Below are positions 1-5,027 of a DNA stretch of 6,324 nucleotides, one piece after another. The DNA is from JAWKNZ01 sp041391425 (lineage in GTDB: Bacteria; Bdellovibrionota_B; Oligoflexia; Oligoflexales; JAWKNZ01): assembly GCA_041391425.1 (NCBI GenBank), contig JAWKNZ010000030.1, forward strand, positions 1 through 6,324, read 5' to 3'. Position numbers and translations under genes: made by a program. Every line of letters starts with the position of its first letter. Position 1 is the stretch's first letter. Under the pieces are notes generated by a model that saw nothing but the letters and a program-made list of their open reading frames with translations, searched no databases and was not told where the DNA came from.

Positions 1-39
1 TTGGCTCGTAGTAGGAAATGAAACGTCAACACGCCCTAG
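1..39 (-). mobile_element. Partial MITE-like foldback element A (cut by window edge)
   Basis: Positions 1-39 equal the reverse complement of 2053-2091, so this is one end of a second copy of the 185-bp element A. It terminates at 39 in the same CTAG-flanked inverted terminus. The rest presumably lies upstream of the window. Whether that copy is complete cannot be seen. Confidence 0.7.
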
Positions 40-173
40 TATTTTCACCGGATTCGAAGTTCGGCCGGATGCTAGGCGCGAGGAGGTAGGAAACCGCAGT
101 GTACATGTTGGTACATGAGGATTTCCTGGCGACGAAGCAACGACGCAACCGGCTAGAAATTCGGATCCGGGTT
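40..173. repeat. Foldback (palindromic) repeat B, left copy
   Basis: This is an imperfect palindrome of about 134 bp. The outer part (about 48-72) pairs with 149-173 through the blocks CCGGAT-CGAA-TTC-GCCGG. The centre is GTAC (101-104), a six-base loop and GTAC (111-114). The design resembles element A, which has a GTAC-N5-GTAC centre, but the sequences differ. It probably folds as a large cruciform or RNA hairpin. Its role, whether REP/MITE-like, terminator or protein-binding site, is unknown. Confidence 0.75.
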
Positions 174-273
174 CTAAGGTAACATCGAGGCTGTATAGAT
201 CTGCAAGCATCTTAATAAATTTGCATGGTTATAATTTTATATATGTTAAAATGGCGCCGCTATTTTATTAGAA

Positions 274-302
274 TTACTATAAAAAACTTGCCTTTTTATA
301 AT
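274..302 (+). promoter_or_regulatory. Candidate sigma70 promoter for the cytochrome operon
   Basis: A perfect TATAAT at 297-302 lies 17 bp downstream of TTACTA (274-279), a weak -35 with three of six consensus bases. Transcription would start near 309 and give a 5' UTR of about 200 nt before the cytochrome ATG. The surroundings are AT-rich, so chance matches are possible. Confidence 0.4.
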
Positions 303-345
303 CCTATATGTTAATTCTTATCCTTAGGAGATAAAAACTCCATCC

Positions 346-429
346 ATGACATCAAAATATAGGCCATGGAAGACAGTGCTAAAAAACTCCATGGGCGATA
401 CAATAGCATACAAAAAATCAGCCAATTAG
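346..429 (+). CDS. Possible 27-codon leader ORF (low confidence)
   Basis: An ATG at 346 opens 27 codons ending in TAG at 427-429; the peptide starts MTSKYRPWKT. AGGAG at 326-330 is the only Shine-Dalgarno-like sequence, and its 15-base spacing is longer than normal. The peptide is basic, with six K/R residues, has no signal peptide, and resembles no family I know. Its position between the candidate promoter and the T-tailed hairpin at 447-476 is what a leader peptide would occupy. It shows no run of a single amino acid of the kind classic attenuators use. It may well be chance. Confidence 0.15.
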   Translation: MTSKYRPWKTVLKNSMGDTIAYKKSAN

Positions 430-446
430 AGCTGTCCTTCGTAATA

Positions 447-476
447 TTGAAGAAATTTTTCTTCAAATAGCTTTTT
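447..476 (+). promoter_or_regulatory. AT-rich hairpin with T-run upstream of cytochrome gene (possible attenuator)
   Basis: TTGAAGAA (447-454) and TTCTTCAA (459-466) form a perfect 8-bp stem with a four-base loop, followed after six bases by five T residues (472-476). There is no gene just upstream for it to terminate, so an attenuator in the leader is the natural reading. CTTC at 437-440 could pair with GAAG at 449-452 as a competing fold. The stem is GC-poor, so termination strength is doubtful. Confidence 0.35.
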
Positions 477-515
477 AATAAAATACCAGCAGGCTGGTTT
501 CAACAGGAGGCGTAA

Positions 516-1403
516 ATGTTACCAATACAAAACTTGACTAAGCCTATAAGTATCGTAAGCTTCCTCGTAACAATATTTTTACAGTCTTCATGTGGTGTTA
601 AACCACATTCACCAAATAAACAAAAACCAGCGCAACCTCCAGCTTTGGATTTGACAGCGGATATAAAAAGTATTCAAGAAAATGTAATCAATAAAAACTG
701 CATTTCTTGCCATGGCAAGGTTGATCCTGACGATGGATTGGACCTTACAGATATCTCTTCTCTGATTGGCAAAAAATCTAACCTAATTAAACCACAACAA
801 CCTGAAGACAGCCTGATTTATACTGAAATAGCTTCAGGGGCGATGCCCCCATCAAAAACAGAAAATCTCGATAACGATACAGTAAATATCATTAAGGAAT
901 GGATTTTAAAACTCAATCCTAATGACTTTCCAGAGGGTAAAACACATCACGAACATGAAGATGATGGTGATGATCACCAAGAAGAAGGCTCAGAGAACGG
1001 CGACTCCGCAGCACGACCACAAATTGAAGCAAACCTAGCAAGTGTACAAAACTGGGTAAATGCTGTTTGCCTCGAATGCCATGATAAAGCAACTGAGAAA
1101 AATAATTACACCGACCTTCGTGATATTTCGAAACTCATCAGGGAGAATACGGAAGAGCCTTCCACTGGTATTGGACGAAAAATAATCACTCCCAATAAAC
1201 CATATGCTAGTTTGTTTTATGTTTCTATGGATGAGGCCAAGACCGAACCTAACAAACTTATGCCTGAAAATAATGAAAAAGTAGAATTGAAAACTTTGGA
1301 AACTATACGCAAATGGATTGAATCTCTGCCGCCACTAGAGGAAATAGACCGGTGTGAACAAGATCCAGACAATCCAGATTGTGAGATCCCTACTATAATA
1401 TAA
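516..1403 (+). CDS. Two-domain c-type cytochrome lipoprotein (planctomycete-type cytochrome c domains)
   Basis: The ATG at 516 follows AGGAGG (505-510) by five bases. The N-terminus has a hydrophobic stretch (about 11-22) and then QSSC, so Cys26 is a plausible lipidation site; Gln at -3 is atypical. Two tandem haem-binding domains follow. Domain 1 (about 48-133) has CISCH (C62, C65, H66), a GLDLTDI segment, PEDSLIYTEI, MPP (Met110 as probable sixth ligand) and a closing helix with Trp129. Domain 2 (about 171-271) repeats the plan with CLECH (C185, C188, H189), PYASLFYV, Met249 in LMP and Trp267. This order matches the PSCyt1-type cytochrome c domain (PF07635). A His/Asp/Glu-rich linker (about 144-160) joins them and might bind metal. 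The acidic tail has C280 and C289, possibly a disulfide. It is probably a periplasmic electron carrier or redox sensor; the partner is unknown. It lies 95 bp upstream of the small Cys/His gene on the same strand. Confidence 0.88.
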   Translation: MLPIQNLTKPISIVSFLVTIFLQSSCGVKPHSPNKQKPAQPPALDLTADIKSIQENVINKNCISCHGKVDPDDGLDLTDISSLIGKKSNLIKPQQPEDSLIYTEIASGAMPPSKTENLDNDTVNIIKEWILKLNPNDFPEGKTHHEHEDDGDDHQEEGSENGDSAARPQIEANLASVQNWVNAVCLECHDKATEKNNYTDLRDISKLIRENTEEPSTGIGRKIITPNKPYASLFYVSMDEAKTEPNKLMPENNEKVELKTLETIRKWIESLPPLEEIDRCEQDPDNPDCEIPTII

Positions 1404-1498
1404 AAAGTTGAAACTAAGGCTGCAGTTTTTACTGTACTTACCATACTTGAAAGTTGTACTGTTTTTATTGTTACACCATGTATTGAGGAGAACATCAA

Positions 1499-1795
1499 AT
1501 GAAGAAAATCATGATAGCAATGGGTTTACTAGGTTTTTCTGGATCAGGATTTGCGCAACATGATGATCATAGCTTTAGCATCTATGAGCTAAATGACGCT
1601 GCTAAGGTTGCGTTGGAAACCTTTGAGCGCATGTCGCCAGAGTCCTTTCCTTCTGTGTTTGGTATCCAAAGCGTCTTGTCTAATCAAAATGCAAATGTGA
1701 AGCTATACTTAAAAGGCGATCAAGGAACTATCCAAGTAAAATATGAATGCCACAAGCACGGTAGAGAGATTGAGTGCCACAATTTAGATGAATAA
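1499..1795 (+). CDS. Small exported Cys/His protein of unknown function
   Basis: The 98-residue product starts at an ATG eight bases after GAGGAG (1485-1490). Residues 1-19 form a signal peptide (KK, then a Gly/Leu/Phe-rich core) with likely cleavage after GFA, Ala19, leaving a mature protein of about 79 residues that begins QHDDH. The mature part looks like a small alpha/beta fold: a helical stretch (about 30-45) followed by beta-like segments (about 66-83). Near the C-terminus are two Cys-His pairs, C84-H85 and C93-H94, with H87 between them. They are not CxxCH haem sites; a disulfide or a metal site is more likely. I do not recognise the family. It follows the cytochrome gene on the same strand and precedes a terminator, so the two are probably co-transcribed, although the 95-bp gap could hold its own promoter. 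I see no clear one. Confidence 0.75.
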   Translation: MKKIMIAMGLLGFSGSGFAQHDDHSFSIYELNDAAKVALETFERMSPESFPSVFGIQSVLSNQNANVKLYLKGDQGTIQVKYECHKHGREIECHNLDE

Positions 1796-1820
1796 AGATC
1801 CACTTCTAAAGTAATTAAAT

Positions 1821-1850
1821 AAGGTGAGAGGGATTTTCCCCCTCACCTTT
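1821..1850 (+). terminator. Rho-independent terminator after the cytochrome cassette
   Basis: AAGGTGAG (1821-1828) pairs with CTCACCTT (1842-1849). The stem continues, after a bulged A, as GGG (1830-1832) with CCC (1839-1841) around a six-base loop. The T-tract is short (TTTAAAT), so it is a strong hairpin with a weak tail. It starts 26 bp after the small gene's stop and ends the cassette inside the inverted repeats. Confidence 0.6.
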
Positions 1851-1905
1851 AAATCAATTTCCATATAGCAACCTTCTTGACACCCCCCCAAATCTAACTA
1901 CGCTG

Positions 1906-1920
1906 GTTACATGTTGTAAC
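1906..1920. repeat. Short perfect palindrome at the inner edge of the right arm
   Basis: GTTACA (1906-1911) and TGTAAC (1915-1920) form a perfect stem with a TGT loop, extended by a G-C pair (1905/1921). It straddles the point where similarity with the left arm breaks down. The left arm has a degenerate counterpart (GTT at 171-173 and GTAAC at 179-183), which suggests an end structure of element B. Confidence 0.5.
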
Positions 1921-2091
1921 CCGGGTCCGAATTTCTAGCCGGTTGCGTCGTTGCTTCGTCGTCAGGAAATCCTCATGTACCAACATGTACACTGCGGTTT
2001 CCCCACCTCCTCGCGCCTAGCACCCGAGCGAACTTCGAATCCGGTGAAAATACTAGGGCGTGTTGACGTTTCATTTCCTACTACGAGCCAA
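1918..2091 (-). repeat. Right arm of long inverted repeat (elements B + A-end)
   Basis: This is the reverse complement of 1-173 at about 96% identity. It contains element B (1918-2052), whose centre is GTAC (1977-1980), six bases, then GTAC (1987-1990). The first 39 bases of element A (2053-2091) follow. The order is a mirror image of the left arm, so the 1744 bp in between, holding both cytochrome-cassette genes, are bracketed by opposed copies of the same compound repeat. An open reading frame crossing this arm (1951-2253) is a by-product of the repeat. Confidence 0.93.
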
Positions 2092-2237
2092 ACCCTTGAG
2101 TCACAACGTTGTCAGGGTTTCAAAAATTATCCTCAATGTACATATAGTACACCTCCGGTAATTTTTGAAACCCTTCCTAGCTGCGACTTTCAAGTATTTG
2201 TCTCTCGCTACGAAAATGAAACGTCAACACGCCCTAG
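2053..2237. mobile_element. Full-length MITE-like foldback element A
   Basis: This 185-bp element is an almost end-to-end imperfect palindrome. Its terminal 24 bp are perfect inverted repeats (2053-2076 and 2214-2237), reading CTAG and then GGCGTGTTGACGTTTC inward. An inner 16-bp stem is also perfect (2114-2129 with 2159-2174). The centre is GTAC (2138-2141), ATATA, GTAC (2147-2150). It has no coding capacity. Each end can be read as GGGCG-type termini flanked by TA (2054-2055 and 2235-2236), or by CTAG on both sides. Such ends are seen in non-autonomous derivatives of IS630- or IS5-type transposons; this assignment is an inference. A second, partial copy is at 1-39. Confidence 0.8.
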
Positions 2238-2321
2238 ATTAATTCATTGCTAATAAAAGTATTCCTAAAAATTATCAAACAAATACATTTATGTAACAAA
2301 AAATCTCAAGAAAGCAAAACC

Positions 2322-2350
2322 TTGCCAATAATCCCGATAAAGATTATGAT
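2322..2350 (+). promoter_or_regulatory. Sigma70-type promoter of the M14 peptidase gene
   Basis: TTGCCA (2322-2327) and TATGAT (2345-2350) each match the consensus at five of six bases, with the ideal 17-bp spacer. Transcription should start near 2357, giving a leader of about 50 nt to the ATG at 2408. This is the best promoter match I found in the window. Confidence 0.65.
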
Positions 2351-2407
2351 CCTGCCAATATTTTCAATAAACGCAAAACACAACACCTGTAGCCTTTAGG
2401 AGCACTT

Positions 2408-3508
2408 ATGAAAGTTCTTTTTCGTACCTTATTGGTATTCATAGCAGCATCGGCATTCTTTCTGCTTCCAACACAGTCGCATGCAAATTCACTAAATCCA
2501 CAAAAAGAGGTATTATCAAGCTGGCTACTCACATCTAAAGATAAGAACCAGCTTGATGCAATCGCTAAAGACTTTGAGATTGTTTCAAAAACTGGAAATA
2601 ATTTTGAAATTTACGTGCCACATGCTAAAGAGCAACAGTTTAAAAAACTAGCACCTCGCGCAGTGTTAAAGAGCCAGGATATTTCAAGAGAATTAAATCT
2701 AGCTATCAAAAAAGATCCAAATTATTTATCTGGCTACCGCACCTTTGCACAAGTCCAAGCGGCCCTTCAAACCTTGGCCGCACAGCACCCCCAATTCGTA
2801 CACTTAAGTCAAATAGGCATAAGCGACGAAGGTCGTCCACAATGGGTTCTTAAGCTTTCTGATAATGCACAAAATGACGAAGAAGAACCTGAGCTAATGA
2901 TAACTGCCGCCACTCATGGAGATGAAATCATCACTACCGAAACTACCCTTCGATTTGTAGAAGAGTTAGTTGCGGGCTATGGCACAAACAAAAGAATCAC
3001 AAATATCATTGACAATAATGAAATATTTTTTATACCAGTTGTAAACCCAGATGGATTTACAAAAAGAGAGCGTTATGCAGCAGGAAGGGATCCAAACCGA
3101 GATTATCCTTGGCCAGAAAAAGAGCAAAGGGTCTCAGTTCCATGTATTGATAACCTCATAAAGTTTTTTCATTCAAGAAACATCGTTGGATCTATTGACT
3201 TCCACGCATTTGGTGAGCTCGTTATGTACCCCTGGGCTTATTCTCGGCAAGCTCCAGATTCTGCTGATCAACTGATTTTTGCAAATCTAGCAAACCAGAT
3301 GTCAGAAATAAATGCGTATACAGCTGGGCAGATATCTCAAGTCATTTATATTGCTAAAGGTTCGAGTGCTGATTATTACTACTGGAAAAATAATACCATT
3401 GCCATGGCCGTAGAGCTTACCCGTTCAAAAGCCCCAAACTCAGATCAGATTCCTAGAATATTAGATGAGACAAGGGAAATGACTCTTAGATTTCTCGAAA
3501 ATTTTTAA
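2408..3508 (+). CDS. Secreted M14 family zinc carboxypeptidase
   Basis: The ATG follows AGGAG (2398-2402) by five bases. A signal peptide (1-26, hydrophobic core LLVFIAASAFFLL, cleavage after SHA) directs export. Residues of about 27-105 look like a propeptide. The peptidase domain runs from about 107 to 366. Zinc ligands are H170 and E173 (HGDE) and H266 (DFHAFGE). NPDG (213-216), N230-R231 (the substrate-carboxylate pair) and Y314 (in IYIAKGSS) match the carboxypeptidase A pattern, and E336 in VELTR is the catalytic glutamate. All key residues are present, so it should be an active metallocarboxypeptidase that removes C-terminal residues from peptides, in the periplasm or outside the cell. 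The specificity pocket cannot be read reliably. At 366 residues it is close to usual size for a pro-M14 enzyme. It forms a single-gene unit with its own promoter and terminator. Confidence 0.92.
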   Translation: MKVLFRTLLVFIAASAFFLLPTQSHANSLNPQKEVLSSWLLTSKDKNQLDAIAKDFEIVSKTGNNFEIYVPHAKEQQFKKLAPRAVLKSQDISRELNLAIKKDPNYLSGYRTFAQVQAALQTLAAQHPQFVHLSQIGISDEGRPQWVLKLSDNAQNDEEEPELMITAATHGDEIITTETTLRFVEELVAGYGTNKRITNIIDNNEIFFIPVVNPDGFTKRERYAAGRDPNRDYPWPEKEQRVSVPCIDNLIKFFHSRNIVGSIDFHAFGELVMYPWAYSRQAPDSADQLIFANLANQMSEINAYTAGQISQVIYIAKGSSADYYYWKNNTIAMAVELTRSKAPNSDQIPRILDETREMTLRFLENF

Positions 3509-3530
3509 CTAAGCTGCAACTAAAATCGAC

Positions 3531-3570
3531 CCCCCTTCATCTAAAATGAACACGAAGGGGGTAATTTTTT
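3531..3570 (+). terminator. Rho-independent terminator between convergent genes
   Basis: CCCCCTTC (3531-3538) pairs with GAAGGGGG (3554-3561), followed by TAA and six T residues (3565-3570). The stem is GC-rich and perfect with a 15-base loop, inside which TTCAT/ATGAA could also pair. It ends the M14 peptidase transcript. Read on the minus strand, the stem is followed by TTTTA, so it may also stop transcripts from the permease gene that converges on it. Confidence 0.85.
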
Positions 3571-3584
3571 AAAACCCTCGATAG

Positions 3585-4835
3585 CTACTTCCTGCTCTTT
3601 ATACTAAAAATATTTCGAGGTGAAATTGGACTTTCTGATGGAGGTAAGCGATTCCGTTGATGCAACAAATATAAGGCTAAAGAAAGCAATAATACATGAG
3701 GCAGCCAAGCTCCTAATGCTGCTGAGATGTGCCCATGCTCCGCCAACCATTTAAACCCCATTATTATAACGTAAGAGCATATAACAGTTAGAATAGTTCC
3801 GATATAAGCTGTGCTTTTACCTTTTCTAGGGTCCTGTACCCCCAAAATCATTCCAAATAAACCAAATGCAATAGCAGAAAAAGGATTGCTCAACCTTGAA
3901 AACAGGAGATATGTCGCTTTCCAGTAGGTTTCGCGAGCTTCATCTAATTTATTTTTCGATTGACCTACCTTTTGCTGCTCTACCCTACTCACCTCATCAC
4001 CAACCTCATCCAGCTCACTTTTAAGAGATGAAACATAGCGAATCAACTTTCGAGGCGGATAACTACGATAATCATCTTCAGCAAAATCCTCTCCAAAGAT
4101 CTGTTGTTGAAAAACTCGTAGCAAATCAATCTCGGCACGGCGGTATTTGATAACACTAGAATCCTCCGATTGCGCCTTCACTGTAAATGCATAACCATTA
4201 AAAAAAACCATTCTTAAATCACCACTTTCTACCGATCCTGTAATTTGGGCTTTGGGAGCAATCATAATAGTATCCGAAGACGATTTGCCTTCCTTTGGCG
4301 ATAGCATCACATTAGTAAATTTAGAACGGTCTCTGGAAATATGCTCGGCGTAGATGACATAACCTATAAAGTCATCTAAAAAGACACCTTCCTGCATCTT
4401 AAATTTGATCATATTGTCTAATTCAGTTTGAGTCTTACGATAACGGAATTGAACAAATTCGCGCCTTCCCCATGCTTCAAGATACATAGCTGACGTTCCA
4501 CCAATCAGATATAAGACACCCCCCATTACTAGAATAGGCATAGCTGCTCTACGCAAACTATAGCCAGCAGACAATAACGCAAAAAACTCTCCATCAGCAC
4601 TAATACGGGAGAAAGCTACCATTACCGCAAATAGAAACGAAATTGGTATAATAATAGTCATAAATGGCATAATTATATACAGAAATGGCAAGAGAATATT
4701 TTCTGCCGTCAAACCAAAAGCAATCAACACCTCGGAAAGCCTTACCAATTGCGAAATAATTATTATTGAGCAAAATACGATTAATGTTGAGATAAATTGA
4801 GGGATAACTTCTTTGAGAAAGTAAAAAAATATCAT
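3585..4835 (-). CDS. lptF: LptF/LptG (YjgP/YjgQ) family LPS export permease
   Basis: The 416-residue inner membrane protein has the Lpt permease layout: three N-terminal membrane segments (about 12-32, 47-75, 97-118), a periplasmic beta domain (about 125-255), and three C-terminal segments (about 317-333, 343-363, 374-392). Family marks include the opening MIFFYFLKEV, SADGEFFALLSAGYSLRR (79-96, the cytoplasmic loop expected to contact the LptB ATPase), and PFSAIAFGLFGMILGVQDPRKGKS (318-341). In the known LptB2FG complex this protein extracts LPS from the inner membrane and passes it to LptC/LptA. It is longer than the usual 360 or so residues: a charged coiled-coil-like helix (about 262-305) precedes segment 4, and there is a Ser/Arg-rich C-terminal tail. 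I call LptF rather than LptG from the N-terminus, but the choice is uncertain. No partner gene is adjacent. The start is supported by AAGGGA (4851-4846) ten bases upstream. Confidence 0.88.
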   Translation of the reverse strand: MIFFYFLKEVIPQFISTLIVFCSIIIISQLVRLSEVLIAFGLTAENILLPFLYIIMPFMTIIIPISFLFAVMVAFSRISADGEFFALLSAGYSLRRAAMPILVMGGVLYLIGGTSAMYLEAWGRREFVQFRYRKTQTELDNMIKFKMQEGVFLDDFIGYVIYAEHISRDRSKFTNVMLSPKEGKSSSDTIMIAPKAQITGSVESGDLRMVFFNGYAFTVKAQSEDSSVIKYRRAEIDLLRVFQQQIFGEDFAEDDYRSYPPRKLIRYVSSLKSELDEVGDEVSRVEQQKVGQSKNKLDEARETYWKATYLLFSRLSNPFSAIAFGLFGMILGVQDPRKGKSTAYIGTILTVICSYVIIMGFKWLAEHGHISAALGAWLPHVLLLSLALYLLHQRNRLPPSESPISPRNIFSIKSRK

Positions 4836-5027
4836 GAAATATTAATCCCTTACTTATCCATTGCCTTGAGGTTCTGTAGTTTAATAAGCATAACTTGCTT
4901 CGAGAAAAATTAAAATCGGGATTTTAATGCCACTCTACTTCATGTAGACTTGAAGATAATTACATTCAATTAAGGCTTGCCTGAAAAATCTGAGTTTTCT
5001 CGGCTATAAAGCCTACGGAGAACATAT
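4836..5027. promoter_or_regulatory. Divergent intergenic region between permease and PBP genes
   Basis: These 192 bp must carry the 5' signals of both divergent genes. On the plus strand, TTGAGG (4866-4871) with CATAAC (4889-4894) at 17-bp spacing is a moderate promoter match, four of six in each box. A perfect palindrome sits at 4909-4928. A small GGCT-ATAA-AGCC hairpin (5002-5013) lies just before the PBP ribosome binding site. No coding sequence is evident. Confidence 0.45.
4909..4928. promoter_or_regulatory. Perfect 8+8 bp palindrome, possible operator or hairpin
   Basis: ATTAAAAT (4909-4916) and ATTTTAAT (4921-4928) are exact inverted repeats around CGGG. The position, 74 bp upstream of the permease start and 100 bp upstream of the PBP start, suits a dimeric regulator that controls both genes. 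No long T-run follows, so it is not a typical terminator. In AT-rich DNA such a palindrome can arise by chance. Confidence 0.4.

Larger units (their letters stand above)
1..173 (+). repeat. Left arm of long inverted repeat (elements A-end + B)
   Basis: This stretch is the reverse complement of 1918-2091, with position i matching 2092-i up to a one-base indel. The first 51 bases are identical. Over the whole arm I count about six mismatches and one indel, so roughly 96% identity. The arm is composite. Positions 1-39 are the end of foldback element A, whose full copy is at 2053-2237, and 40-173 are foldback element B. Weaker similarity may continue to about 183. The window begins inside the repeat, so its true left end is not visible. 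No transposase or long ORF lies within it. Confidence 0.93.
174..515 (+). other. Long gene-free leader of the cytochrome gene
   Basis: This AT-rich stretch of 342 bp contains no convincing protein gene. It holds a candidate promoter (274-302), a direct repeat of AAAAACTCCAT (333-343 and 382-392), a CCATGG-based inverted repeat (364-370 with 388-394), a possible 27-codon leader ORF (346-429), an AT-rich hairpin followed by T residues (447-476), and a small hairpin just before the ribosome binding site (485-498). A second TATAAT lies at 230-235 but has no good -35 partner. Confidence 0.6.

Noticed and set aside
243..314. Plus-strand ATG with 23 codons in the leader
   Set aside because: There is no Shine-Dalgarno sequence, it overlaps the candidate promoter, and it is very short and AT-driven.
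1217..1498. Minus-strand 93-codon open frame
   Set aside because: It is mostly antisense to the cytochrome coding region, with low-complexity Ser-rich translation and no family resemblance.
1404..1498. Separate promoter or terminator between the cytochrome and small gene
   Set aside because: TTGAAA-like boxes occur (1408-1413, 1447-1452) but no acceptable -10 follows at normal spacing, and possible hairpins have only four to six weak pairs.
1..2237. CRISPR array
   Set aside because: The repeats are few, long, palindromic and inverted, with no regular spacer units and no cas genes.
1951..2253. Plus-strand 100-codon open frame
   Set aside because: It lies across foldback elements B and A, has no ribosome binding site or known motif, and its codons simply reflect palindromic DNA.
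2344..2532. Minus-strand 62-codon open frame
   Set aside because: It overlaps the promoter, start and signal peptide of the well-supported M14 gene and has no features of its own.
4981..5010. CTGAAA / TATAAA as the PBP promoter
   Set aside because: Transcription would start at about the ribosome binding site (5017), leaving no usable leader.
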